DNA of 64,000 bases from Druceiella hillmani (taxonomy: Eukaryota > Arthropoda > Insecta > Lepidoptera > Hepialidae): positions 29,302,001 to 29,366,000 of the forward strand of contig JAYKKI010000015.1 of assembly GCA_039881145.1 (NCBI GenBank), in the 5' to 3' direction. Within the stretch, counting starts at the first letter, position 1, and the number at the start of each line of letters is the position of its first letter. The translations under genes and the position numbers were made by a program. Shown one piece after another: positions 24,881 to 36,940 of the stretch. Under the pieces are notes generated by a model that saw nothing but the letters and a program-made list of their open reading frames with translations, ran no database searches and was not told where the DNA came from.

Positions 24881-25012
24881 ATTCAATACAATAATATTAA
24901 CCACTTCTATACAATAATGTTCCAATTCGATACAATAATATTAACCACTTCTATACAATAATGTTCCAATTCGATACAATAATATTAACCACTTCGATAC
25001 AATAATGTTCCA
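24881..25012. repeat. tandem array, 3 copies of a 44-bp unit
   Basis: Units begin at 24881, 24925 and 24969 (ATTC(A/G)ATACAATAATATTAACC...). They are nearly identical, with C/A and T/G single changes. Within each unit ATACAATAAT occurs twice. The array runs directly into the hairpin at 25006-25067. Confidence 0.9.
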
Positions 25013-25067
25013 AACTGTGTGTGCAAAGGTTTTAACTCAAAAACCTTTGCACACACATTTTGGAACA
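25006..25067. repeat. long hairpin abutting the 44-bp array
   Basis: TGTTCCAAA...GTGTGTGCAAAGGTTTT on the left is complementary to AAAACCTTTGCACACAC...TTTGGAACA on the right, with a few unpaired bases and a 6-base loop. The inner arms (25017-25033 and 25040-25056) are a perfect 17 bp. It may be a foldback/MITE-like end or a replication-slippage product. Confidence 0.8.
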
Positions 25068-27022
25068 ATTTGAAAATCGGAAAACAAATATATTTTCCAG
25101 TTTTTCCCACTCTTAATATATAGCTGGTTTTGTAATAATGTTCTTGAAGTTGAAAAGTTTTATGAAATTTTTCAAATTATGAAACTGAGTTTATTCAGCT
25201 TGTGAGTATATTTGAAGTGTATTTTTGTAAACAAGGAAAATTTTTTCTTTGAAATCACAACTCTGATTCTGATTTTTTTAGAAACAGTCGAGAATTTTCA
25301 TACATTTCCTTGACATTTTCCACTTAGTTTGATGCACTAAATCATCTTAACAAATATGTAGTGTATTATATCGACACACCTAAGGAAGAATATTATAACT
25401 CACTTTTCATAAATTTATAGGAGGGTTTGATAAATTTTAAAAAGTTTATACAAAGTACTGAATTTTCATATTCCTTTCTGTTCATTGACATTATTATGAA
25501 GTGCTTATAGATATGACAGTTAGTCTTGTGTATCTATAAATATAATTAAATTGGTATAGCAAGTTATATATAGTATAAGTTCTTAACGAAATAAGATGTG
25601 TATAATCAATAAAATTTTCTTACATTTCATCAATATCTTGAAATAATGTATCTTATTTCAACATTATTAGCAAGGGATAAGCGACATACAGTACACTACA
25701 AACCAAGTGGAACACAGCACCATCAAAGCAATACATCACAATGCAGTGAACCCCTTATTGGGCTTTAAATCTTCAGTGATATGAGCCATATTTACAGCTA
25801 AAAAATCTATTATTCTAGTAATTCAGCAATTTACTAAGTTTTGGTTCCGTTTATTTTAGTGTAATGATTGAGAAAATTTTCTTTTTTTTTTAAATTTGAT
25901 TGAGAAAATTTTCAGAATAAAAAAAATATTTTTTTATAAGAAAATAAATTATTTTTTCTTAATAAAGAATACTAGTCATCTGTGAATTTAGCGCTGGCCC
26001 ATGGTTCCACATATAGGATCTCTCGACAATTAAAAGATCATACACAACCCGCATCATTAAAATTGGCCACAGATGAACTAGTCATTTATCATTGATTTTT
26101 AAACATTTCTTTTGCATTTCAAGTGGTTTTTATCACATCGATTCTTTAATTAAATTAGTAGCAGCCATAACATTAACACTCTGACTACTACTGATAAAGA
26201 TTGTGGCCTTATGACCTATTGTTATCGTATATTCCATCAGACCATAAACATGTGATGTTCTGAATGCTACATGTCTACAAGTCATACATATATCAATATT
26301 CAGTTTTATTTGGTATCAGAGATAAATTAATCTTCCATCAAAGTTGAATTTTCTTAAAAATAGGTTTTTATTTTAAATATTATAGAGCGGGACATTTTAA
26401 TGTTCTGTGTCTAATCATCCGATTGAACGAAATTGTATTTTTTTTTGTTGAAGAGCATATTTTCAAAATAATACATTGTATATATATCATACATAATATA
26501 GACAGAATACAATAGGTATCATCATCTCCTATCAACTAAGATGTTGCTTAACTTGAATACTGATACCGATTTTCTTTTGTTTATGAGGATATTGACAGAT
26601 GTGAATACATAAAATAATGAAGATATTTTGAGATAGAGTATGAAGTGTGATGTGGATTTATGGTGGAATTAAAAAATAATTTATGGTTATAATGATTGTC
26701 TGAAGTATTGTTTTAGAGTGGAGTGTTTGTGTAAATCTTGCTGCCTTGTCACATTTCTATATCCATTCTTTAGAAAGGCCTCGCTGTTAATTATTTCACA
26801 TAGTTTCAATAATCGATCTGCGGAAGTCAAATGTATTTTGGAGATCATTTTTGGAATCGTTACATATTTGGATAACCTGATCCACGTACATCTTGAATGC
26901 TCGTATGGTCTCTTTTAAATTCAGCTACCCTGTTTATTATTATTGCACATGGTGAAGCATTTTCACTGAAAACCTTTTTTCATTTCTATGAAAATCTCTT
27001 TTAATACCTTTATACATATATG

Positions 27023-27049
27023 AGAGGTAAAACTAAAAGTTTTACCTCT
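27023..27049. repeat. 12-bp perfect inverted repeat at the mariner remnant end
   Basis: AGAGGTAAAACT and its complement are separated by three bases, at the 3' side of the mariner-like remnant. Related sequence (AAAACTTTTAGTTTTAC) lies at the equivalent side of the 31-kb mariner copy (about 30877-30893), so it is probably derived from the element's terminal repeat. Confidence 0.7.
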
Positions 27050-27540
27050 ATGCATTTGATGAATCTATTGAAAGAAACAGTAGACCCACTCTTCTATGGA
27101 TGTATTTTCCATGGTTTTTTTTGAAGATATTAACTGCTACTAGTAACTGCTTCTTTAGCACCCGAGAATCACATTTCTAGTAGTTTATCTTTTATCCTTG
27201 GGAATAAATAGAAATTCCATAGTGTGAGGTCAGGGTTGTATGGAGATGACCCATCATTTCTACATTGATATGGGCAAATATTCATTATATCGTCTGGCTA
27301 AGTGTGCGACGGTCATATTGTGATGAAGGAAGAAGCCATGTTGTATTTTATTTTGAGGGCAATGCTCTTTTATTTCCAAAACAACAGGTAAACAAGCAGA
27401 TGTGCCTCAATCTGTTGATAGGTTATTCTTTTGCCAGTTTTTATCATGAACTGCACAGTATTGATGTTATCTTCAGTTATCGCTTTTGAGGGATGTCCCT
27501 CATGCAGATCATGAGATCGGTTTGATTTTGCTGGAACTTG
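27050..27540 (-). pseudogene. mariner-family transposase remnant, copy 1 (internally deleted)
   Basis: On the minus strand, shifting frames give in order ITEDNINTV...KRITYQQIEAHL (the second HTH of mariner transposases, V-T-E-E-N...R-x-T-Y-x-x-I-E), then LHHNMTVAHLARR (LHHDNAxxH...), then SPYNPDLTLWNFYLFPRIKDKL (PPYSPDLAPxDFxLFxxxKxxL), and finally FNRFIKCI. Several stops and frameshifts are present and part of the middle is missing. The DNA around 27180-27255 is closely related to 31126-31200. Confidence 0.75.
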
Positions 27541-27706
27541 TTAAATCAGTTCTAAACAGCAGTGCGGGATGAGGCTTTACTGTAACTTGCCAATCAATTT
27601 TTTGTTGGGTAGGCTAAGTACTTATTAACCCGCTTATATTAAACCAAATGATAAACGATAATAAATGGCATATATATTTTTCGTGGAAAAACATTTATCA
27701 TAATTA

Positions 27707-27756
27707 ATGAGTGAACCATTAACTGTTACATTAGTAACAGTTAATGGTTCACTCAT
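27707..27756. repeat. perfect 23-bp inverted repeat with 4-base loop
   Basis: Arms 27707-27729 (ATGAGTGAACCATTAACT...) and 27734-27756 are exact complements around ATTA. No terminal duplication or coding sequence is obvious. It is either a foldback element or a palindrome fixed in the intron. Confidence 0.9.
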
Positions 27757-28186
27757 AACTCTCATCGTGTATTTAAGTAGTACTAATAAGTGGTGAAAAG
27801 AATGTTTTTTTTAACCAGCAAATATGAAATTGTTGGTAAGTATATAAATTTATTTGGAGATATTGAGTGAGGGTACTGTTGTCGCTTTAAAGCAAGACGT
27901 GCTGATGTTCGTAGACGTCATTCATTTTATATATTGCACATAAATAATTTACATGAATAATTTGAAATAAAAATGAAAGTAATGGCACCAGTAGCTGAAC
28001 TAAGATGGAAGATTTAATAAAATTTGTCGATCTTATACTTATGTCTAGATCAACAACTTAGGCGAGTACCTTTACACAGAGATCTATGTTTCCATCCCTG
28101 ATGATCTTCCTAATGGTAATGTTGAATGCTAGTATGCCAATGCATCTCCTTGGGTATGTAGCACTGGCCGATAGTTAATACTCAAA

Positions 28187-28492
28187 ATGCATGTCAAAAT
28201 TTGTGTATACATAGGTCAAACAGGAAGAGATTTTAATACAAGATATAAAGAACACATTGCCAGCTGGCGAAATAACAAACCAGACACAGCTCACTTTGCT
28301 AAACACCTCATTGAAAATAACCATCACCCCCATACTGATAATGCCCCCTATATATTACAAATAAATACAAAAGGCTATAAACTTAATATCCTAGAAACAT
28401 TAGAAATAAACAGACATAAAAAAGACCCCAATGTTAATATATTAAATGAAGAACTAAATCTAATATTATCACCCATACTTAATATCTTCTAG
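28187..28492 (+). pseudogene. GIY-YIG endonuclease domain of a Penelope-like element (truncated ORF)
   Basis: The frame reads CVYIGQTGRDFNTRYKEHI, then AHFAKHLIENNHH, then LNILETLEINRHKK. These match the second half of the GIY-YIG motif (YIG), the catalytic Arg region (TGR...TRYKEH), the His-containing helix and a candidate catalytic Glu (LETLEI). It ends in a natural stop at 28490-28492. In intact elements the domain lies C-terminal to the reverse transcriptase and nicks DNA to prime reverse transcription. Only the C-terminal 100 or so residues survive and there is no proper start, so it should be inert by itself. Confidence 0.8.
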
Positions 28493-28944
28493 ACATAATA
28501 TAGTTAGACATCATTGATACTACAGTACTCTTTAAATTGTTTCAGAATAGCTACACATCTAAATGTATGTTAAGGAAAAAAAAAAAAATGAATAAATAAA
28601 ACGGGAGATATGTAGAATTAGTGGTATAACCTTGTTCTAACTTTCAGATGCCCATGCTATTGTATAAATATATTACCGAGAATAATTTCCATTTCATTTT
28701 ATTACATACACCGGGACGTTTGCATTGTACAACCTCATAGAATAACATCAATTTCATTTATTACCCTCACTAAAATACTTGTATATCGGATAACTCTCGG
28801 AAGTATAATAAAACCTCCACCGTTCCCCCGCAATAAACTCACTAACATAAGCAGTGGGAAAACCCACACAAACCCGGCTTCCGCTATTGTTTTGAAACAT
28901 ATAAATGCTGTTGGATATTCCTAAGAGTTAATCTTTGCTAACAG

Positions 28945-28983
28945 CCCATCTGAAGATGTAATACAACGAAACCTAGGTTGTGG
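28945..28983 (+). ncRNA. hammerhead-ribozyme-like motif, copy 3
   Basis: CCCAT pairs with GTGG (one G-T wobble), followed by CTGAAGA, a shortened stem II (TGT-AAT-ACA), GAAA, ACC-TA-GGT and T at the cleavage position. Relative to copies 1 and 2 a few bases of stem II are missing. It lies in the terminal segment of the Penelope-like element, where hammerheads are expected. Confidence 0.5.
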
Positions 28984-30872
28984 TAAAGAACTTAAAGAAA
29001 GTAGAAATAATACTACATCACATAGTTTCATTTAATTGTGAACAATGAATTTCTACAAAATTAACGCCAAATATATTCAGTAAATAAAATTATATCACCT
29101 AAGTGAAAAGTAATAGAAGTACATCAGAACATTCAAAATGTGTAATGCCTGCCATTTTTTTATAATTATGAATACCCACTGTTCATAACATCTGGGAATG
29201 AGAGCAGTCATGAGTGCACGTACACAGGCGGCTAATGGAACATAGCTCTCGTCTCAAACCATTGACCATAGTAAGAGGTTTTAACATCCCTCCAAGAATC
29301 CCCATTTTGGAAGTTGTTTCAGACAAAGTACTTCATACTTTAATTATACATTGTAAATATCTTACACTTTCTATACTTGCCCTTTTAATCTACCTTGATA
29401 CTTTCTATAACTCTTTGTTTCGCAACTTCACAAGAAAGCTTGCCTTCTTGATGTAAGAGTACTGTAAATTTTGTTTACTATTGGTCTCCCATTTGACTGG
29501 AGATCTGATTGAGGAAACTGGGTGAGTGTGTAACCTTTCTTAGTTGAAACCGTATATATTAAATAGATTGCATTTATTTACATATACTCAAAAAAATGGT
29601 GACTAGTGGTAAAATGTTTTGTTGTTTGCTTGTTAATAGTTAAATTTTTATTCCAACCCCCCCAATATACATAAGATAGATTAAAATGAGATGTTAGACC
29701 TTCCATCTTCCGTAATCTAATAAGTATTTTTGTATATCATCTCATGTTTATATGACAGATTCAAATTTGTATCACCTGATATTGAATGTAAACTATTTAC
29801 ACAGAAACAATTTATGGGTGGTGTCTTGCTTGATCTTGGCCCCTATCTCTATTTAAATGGTAATTATTAAGTCACTTGTATTGAAAGTGTTCATTTAAGT
29901 CTGTTGCTAACCAAAAACAGCTTGTTGGTGAGCTCATTATTATGGAATTATCAATAAAACATCCTATTTGTGAAAGTCACATGTTTGTCAAATCATTCTC
30001 CATTTTCTTCCATTGGATAAGGGTAATTATGAAAACAATAATGTACTATCGGCTAAAAAAGCTAAGTGTATAATTTATGACGTAGTTGACTACATAGCGT
30101 AGTTGGAAACGACGATAATACCCCCCACGAACTGGCAGCATGCCCAACAGCGATAACCATAGGTCACATACATGTGTTTGATTTTTGTAATTGAAGTTTA
30201 ATAATATGATTTATATACGTGCATTACGTAGCGTTCTTGGAGATCAGAAGATATCTGTAGTAGTTTGATAATAATGTCACCTAATTAATTAATAAAAAGT
30301 TGTGGAATATTTTCAAAGCCATAAAGATCATTTATTAACGATCCTCCAGTAATGAAAGATAACATTGTGGAATATGTAGCGTGATGATTATATCATTGTG
30401 TCTATTTATACTTGTTTGAAGTAAGGTTGATTTTTTTGCTACTGATAACTTTTTCACCTATTGCGAAAAGAGGTGATAGTAGAGTTACATGATACTCTTT
30501 GGTATTGGTCAGTGTTTCATTAGTTGTATTGTGAAGCTTTTTAACACTGGGTTTTTGTAACCTCTCATAATTTAGATGTTACTAACAGATGTAATTCATA
30601 CGGTGACAAATGTAACTACTCTGAGTGATATGATTATATAACCAGATTGACTGCTAAAAGTCTAATTTATTACTTAGTGTCCAATAATTCATTATACTGG
30701 TCATGTTTTAATGGAATTTTTATCGCTTGGTAGTGATAGAGAGGATTGTGTAGAACATTTTATATAGAGAAAAGTTAGTTATAGAAAATATGGATAAAGA
30801 ACAAAAACAAATAAAGCAATGCGCCTTTTACTTCCAGCTAGAAAAAAATCTATGATCATACTGACAAATATA

Positions 30873-31345
30873 TTTGAAAACTTTTAGTTTTACTTATAAG
30901 TTGAAAGTTTTCAGAATATCAAAAATGAAACTAACTAGCAAGTTTACAATTTATTTATTGTTTTTTAAAATAGTCTGCATGGCATTCTATGCATTGTTCC
31001 ATTCGATGGAACCACTGAGAGAATCTGTCGGTCCACTTTTCCTTGGGGCATCTTTTCCACTTCCCTTTTGAAGCCAGTCACCACTTCTGGGTTATTCGGA
31101 AATAGTATTCTTTGCAGTTTATCTTTTATTCTTGGGAATAAATAGAAATCACACGGTGCAAGGTCAGGTTTGTATGGCAGATGACCCATAATTTCGACAC
31201 CCGACATAGTAAAATGTTCAATTGTTTGTCTGGCTGTCAATCTTTTATTTTTAATTTCTTGTGAGTATTTTACCATGAGCACATTGATGTTACCTGCATT
31301 TATTTTGATTGAAGGATTCAGTGAGATTGGTACAATCAAATGTAC
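30873..31345 (-). pseudogene. mariner-family transposase remnant, copy 2 (C-terminal half)
   Basis: Minus-strand frames give TARQTIEHFTMSGVEIMGHL, then PDLAPCDFYLFPRIKDKL, and after a frameshift KWTDRFSQWFHRMEQCI and CHADYFKKQ ending in TAA near 30962. This is the canonical C-terminal half of mariner transposases, including the PDLAPCD motif where the third catalytic acid lies. The N-terminal HTH is absent. Related DNA lies at 27.05-27.5 kb in the same orientation. Confidence 0.8.
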
Positions 31346-31632
31346 ACAGAAGTGCAGTATGGAGTTTCATCCGAAGATGCCAAACGAAAGTTATTGTGGC
31401 CCTCCTGCTGGTTGAGACCAAAGTGAAAGTCATAAAAAATATTGGAACGAAATTTTTTTTGTGTTTAATTTATTGTGACGTAATACACAAAATTTCCAAA
31501 TTGCCATCACTTTATCAAACCAAATAACAAATGCAAAGAGTCTGAATGGATTACATTATACACTGAGATTGGTACAATCACATGTACACAGTAGTGCAGT
31601 ATGGAGTTTCATCTGAAAATGCCAAACGATTA
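31318..31632. repeat. pair of ~70-bp direct repeats 245 bp apart
   Basis: 31318-31388 and 31563-31632 share GAGATTGGTACAATCA, ATGTACACAG and GTGCAGTATGGAGTTTCATC with few differences. The first copy borders the mariner remnant, so the pair may reflect duplicated element sequence or an insertion between former neighbours. Confidence 0.75.
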
Positions 31633-32889
31633 ATTTTTCTATTAAATCATTTAGAAATGGTCAGTACTGAGAACTTTTACCGCTACCCTTGTAGTTGTAA
31701 TTCAATAATATTTTAAAAAGGAAAGCGTCTTTATATACTTATCTCATCATAGAGACAGTATCACTCATTGCACGGTTAAATCTGTCTATATTTTTTTTAT
31801 AAACTTATACATTAATTATAGTAATTTGATGGAAAATGATTTAGTTTTTAGGCTCCAACACGTAAGAAACATAGTTATGTCATATAATCACACGAAAAAA
31901 CTAATAACCGGCATTTCGCTATAGCTGGTTGAAAGTTCTAACCTTCAAACAGTGTGAGTAGTATCAAACAAAATCTTATAAACGTTTGGAGGTGTGTCCA
32001 ATGACAAATGCATATACTTTATTAAAGAGATAGTAGATAGCGGTCGTAAACAAGGAAGATAGTGTTTATCTGTCATGTAATGTAAACTTATGGTCATATT
32101 TTTGTTAAAAGTTATTTAATTAATCTGTGTTTCTAACAATAACTTTACATCATGGCAGTTTCTGTGTTGTTAGCAAAAACACATGTTTTTTGTTTTTAAA
32201 TATTTTATTGAAAGTTTAGACATTTGTGCATTTAAGCCCTTTATTTTTTCGTAAGGTTAGTTGGCACAATAAATATTTAAGATATATATTATTTACATGA
32301 CCTTATTATTTCAAGGTTTCTTTTTTTCTATTACATTATCATTACATTATGAATTTTCTAGAGCTCATTAACACGTGTAAGTTTTATTGTCTGATAAATA
32401 CAACATTGTGATAAGAGAAAACAAATTCTGTCGGAGATAAAAAATAGTGCTTTTTCATACTCGACAATTATTCACATCAGTAACAATACTACATTGTGTT
32501 CCCACTCTTTGAAATCTTTCTTATTTTTCATCTATTTTAACGATGGGTTAGGGGGTGACTTTGCTACGAACAGGGAAGATTTTTTAAATTGTGGGTATGT
32601 GTAGACATACATTTATATGGAGACCAACTTGTCTAACATATCAATCCAGTATTAATGACATGAAAACTGATATAGAAAGGCTATTGTAATAGGTGGTATA
32701 ATATAGGTGTAGTTTCGTAGTTCTATAGTTATAAAATCAATGATGAATTGATGAAAAACTACTGGTCACTGTTTTTTATGAATGCCTTTAATTTTTTTGT
32801 TTATAGTATATCCTCTACTATTTTCGCTTGGTTGTCCGTCTACCTGTCGCTACTTTCTAGTTTCTAACCTATAATTCAAATTTAACCAA

Positions 32890-32942
32890 CAATTTCCCGA
32901 GGCTAACAAATTTCCTGAGGCTGACAAATTTCCTGAGGCTGA
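32890..32942. repeat. tandem 18-bp repeat, 3 copies
   Basis: Three units of CAAATTTCCTGAGGCTGA; the first is diverged (AATTTCCCGAGGCTAA). It is intronic. Confidence 0.85.
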
Positions 32943-34917
32943 AAAATATGTCCTTACATATTTGCGCATACATGAAAATGTCATTGCCTTTTTAAAGCAC
33001 ACATGAAATATGTCATTGGAAAGTGGTTTAAGGAGAATTGATCAGGACCATAAAAATTCTTATATTAAGATTTAGTAGTATATTATTATCTGAGAAATTA
33101 GTCACTTTTCAGATTCTGTAACAGCATTGTGTTACTTTTTTATCACTGCTTAACCCGTATTTGTGAATTATATTCAGGATCATCCAGTTCAGACAGTAAG
33201 TGCGGACGTAGAGTGGAAAAACCGAATATAAAATAATGTGTTAAAACATAGATGACATGATTTCATGATATTTATATAAATAAAATGAAATTATGGCAAT
33301 TCATGTTTTACGTTATATTTCTCAATTTTCATGTAAACGTATTCCACATGGACTGCACGCACCTAGATAGGTTACAATTATAATTGAAGTTTTGATTTAA
33401 TACACAAAGAATAACAAAATAAATAACCCTCTGCTACACAAAGATTAAGATAAAAGTGGGTTTCGCCAACATTTTATTTAATATATTCAAAGATATTATG
33501 AATGTAATGTATTGTCTCTTTGAATCAGTATTTGGGAGATAACTGGAGATGGTAACACATTGGCAGATTGAGAAATATAAAATAATTTATTTTTAACAAA
33601 ATGAAATCGCTCATCTTTGTTTTGAAGACTGTCAAAACAGTATTTTTAAAATTATTTCGTGACATTTGACATCACAACCTTGTAATCTCGCAATTCGTTA
33701 TTCGCTATTTAATAGTGGCAGATATTAATATTATGATGTTAATTTTTGATTGCTTTTTATTTATTTTGTGACAGTATTTTTCTGCATATTTGAAGCATAT
33801 TAGATTTTTGTAAATGCACCAATAAGTATTTAAAACTAGTGATAACTTGTGAATTCATTGTTTTGAATTTTTAAATGTTATTTTCAAATATTTACTAATA
33901 ATACTGAACAATTTTTGTTATTTTGTTTATGATTGATTCTTTTGCTTAATTCTTTTTGTATAATGATCATACTCTGAAACAAGATGTTTCTAGTCCAATA
34001 TGACACGGTTTTCTAGCAAATCCAAATCGGTACAATATAGTTTCAGTGTAGAAATTAGATAGAGGTTTATCGTGACACAAAATCTGAAAAATAGGTTTTT
34101 CTAACTGAACTGTGACTTTCTCAAATCAAGAAGTTAAATCAATCTAAAGTTCCTAATTTTGAAAATTTGTTTAGTTGTTAGCTTATTGACAAAACTCAAA
34201 ATTGGAAAAGTTTATTCCTTGGAAGTGACATTGTGCCCTTAGACTAACTATTTTTAAACATATAAGAGTCGGTCATCACAAATTGAACACGTGAGTTTAA
34301 CCTGTAGGTTACATGATAGATATATACACTTTTAAACATTTTCTCTATAAATGAAGATATAATGGGTGTGTCAGATCCACTGGCAACAAATTCACTGACC
34401 CCTGATATGGAGTCAACAACAGCAGCGTAGGCTCTGTAAATATGGATTGTTTTCATTTATAACTTGTTTTTAGAGTATCATATCATGCTGTTATTGTAAA
34501 ACTGTTTTTGCACTCCACTCAATAATATGTTTTGTATCTATTTTTTGGTACTTAGTTAGCACCATGTGCCTAGAGACAGTTGGTGTCATGAAAATATGGG
34601 CTTTTGACTAAAGTATGTTAAGTATTTAACTGTTAAAGATTTTTAAATTTTTTTTTCTTAATCTCATCAATTTTATAATTTAGGAAATTATTAAAATTTG
34701 ATGACATATGAATATAGAGATAAGGTCAAAAAAAATTGTATTTACATAGAGTGTCACTTTAAATTTTTGTGGTGTAACTCGTTAAAGTAGTTCATAGAAA
34801 GTTTAATGCATTATAACTTGTTGCATTAAGTAAAGTTCATAGACACAGTTTTTTCATAATACCTTAGAAACTATTGTTCTAGAGCATTTAAAACTACAAT
34901 TTTTATTTGTAGAGCAC

Positions 34918-34942
34918 TGCACTCTTGTAGAGCAAGAGTGCA
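34918..34942. repeat. 10-bp perfect hairpin
   Basis: TGCACTCTTG, a five-base loop, and CAAGAGTGCA. Isolated in AT-rich intron; it lacks the U-tract or flanks needed to call it an RNA gene. Confidence 0.7.
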
Positions 34943-36862
34943 CTTTACTCTAAAAGATTGCTATTTATCATTTAACCTCTGATCAGTAGATTGGGAAATA
35001 ATTTAAAAAGAATAAATTTTTGTCAAATTTAACTCATTATATCTCATAAAGAGTAGATTGTACAATAAGGGCTCCTTAAAGGAAATTACAGATAATTTAA
35101 TGTCCTGCAAAAATAGTATAATAATTTTTTTGCGATAGTATTAACATGTTCTCTAGATATTTAATTTTAAAGTTTTCCTCAAGATAACGGATTGAGTGTA
35201 ACCTCACAGACTGCCAAATTATTTTGTTGGCACAGTTTGCCCAGTTGCCACAAATATTGGAATTGGAATTAAACAAACAAAAGTATAATTTCAGTCGAAT
35301 GTTTATAAAATTGAAAATTTTTTTCTAAAATTTAATAGTACACTTTACTAGGCTAGGAACAATTTGTGTTTATTTTGTGAATCTGAAATTTGGTTTTCCC
35401 TAATACAAAAGGATATAATACAAACCATAATAAAAAACTTTGTTGTTCTATTTAGCAGTCAAAAACAATAAATTAGACCACAATTAACTGAGAATAAAAT
35501 TTTTAAATTTGCTTGATGTGATCATGCTTATGAACCTATTTTTTAGCACAATTTTACTGGACTTGCTTTTATAAATATCTGATGCGAAAGAGATCTGTCT
35601 TACATATATTTAGTCTATCTAGAGATGTAAACAATTTTGCTGGAATAGTTTGTAAAGTTCATATTGAAAAGTAATCACTGAGAATTTAAGAAATTAATTG
35701 ATTAAGCTCGAGAATGAAAATGTAGTCAAATACCGTAGTTGATTACTCCTTGTTGTTTTTAGTAAAATATCATGAAAATATAGATCAATTAAAAACCAGT
35801 AGTGAAAAAATTATAAAAAGTTGTTAAAAAATAAGCAAGTCCTGAGTTTCTAAAGTTACTGGTGGGGATAGTGGGAATATCTAGTTGTCTCATTCGTTCT
35901 CATAAAATATTCAAATATTAAAAATGATGTCACTGTTCAATTTAAAACTTTGAAAATCTGTAAATTTTATGATATGCGAAAATGTTTTATCTTTTCTTCA
36001 TCTTGTACCTTGAAATTATATTTTATGAAATAAAAAAAAAGTAGTAATATATGCTTGTTTTTGCAATATCGAAACGTAATGATAATGTGGAATTACAGAT
36101 TATTTATATATTAACCTTTCTAATATCACATTAATTTAGCTTTTAATTTATGACACATGAAATATTTAAATAATCTTTTAAGTACAAGTAGAAAATGTGC
36201 TACGAGGGTTCTGTACACATAAAAGTTTAAACGTTGTATTTCTATTACTTAGTATTTCTATTGAAACTTAATATTTCTATTGAACTGCATGGAACACAAA
36301 TATAATGGCATTCTGAATTGGGTTACAACACGATTTTATATTATTGATACTATATTACTTTTGTCTCTAATGTATAATAACATTAGGATAATCTCATCAA
36401 TTTCGTACTGTAGTGTTTGCTTATGAATATTTTTTATAATGTGATTGATCTATTACTATGATGGACTAATTTGTATTTATCTTGTCATAAATCACTTATT
36501 TTAAATAAGTATTTTATCAGCCTATATAAGTTGTTTGCGTCAATGGTTGTATTTAAATTTTTCACTGTTTTAACTGTTACGCTTTGATAAAATGTGTTAG
36601 AATAACATATGTTCGTGTTGACATATAGTGTAGTTTGTTAATAATTATTTGATATCATGATTCGTAATAACAACTGGGTGGGTTCTTGACGTAATACTAC
36701 ATGATATCTCCCCAGCTTTTATTTAAGATGTGTCCTCCTGATGCCGCGTCGAGCATTGTGATTGCTCATTAGATATCAAGTGATCGTGCTGTCACTGAAC
36801 CTAATGAGTTAATCATACGTTGGTACGCTCAGCAATTTGCCGTTTCAACGAATTATTCACGA

Positions 36863-36867
36863 TCAGT
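36863..36867 (+). promoter_or_regulatory. candidate TCAGT initiator of an internal promoter
   Basis: CGATCAGTATT lies 74-78 bases upstream of the ATG at 36941, and no ATG intervenes. TCAGT is the arthropod initiator consensus. The position fits a short leader for the alternative first exon at 36941-37013. Confidence 0.35.
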
Positions 36868-36940
36868 ATTAAATTGAAATCTGTGATTTAATTATAATTA
36901 AATTATTGTTGCTTTTGAAGATTTTGTGAAAGGAATAAAT

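Larger units (their letters stand above)
28180..29085 (+). mobile_element. 3' part of a Penelope-like retroelement
   Basis: It comprises a GIY-YIG endonuclease frame (28187-28492), about 450 bases of non-coding sequence, and a terminal segment (28932-29080) shared with the short elements at 19.6 and 22.0 kb and holding a hammerhead-like motif. GIY-YIG nuclease downstream of reverse transcriptase, and hammerheads in the terminal repeat-like region, are both known properties of Penelope-like elements. No reverse transcriptase is visible 5' of 28180, so the copy is 5' truncated. Confidence 0.75.
19408..36940 (+). other. large intron (about 18 kb) with transposon remnants and hairpins
   Basis: Intron between the MSLKWDW exon and the shared exon at 37361. 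It is AT-rich and CpG-poor. Features inside are listed separately: three Penelope/hammerhead copies, two mariner remnants, a 3 x 44-bp array and several hairpins. A possible minus-strand coding-like patch at 34322-34440 is discussed in findings. The remainder shows nothing recognisable. Confidence 0.6.
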
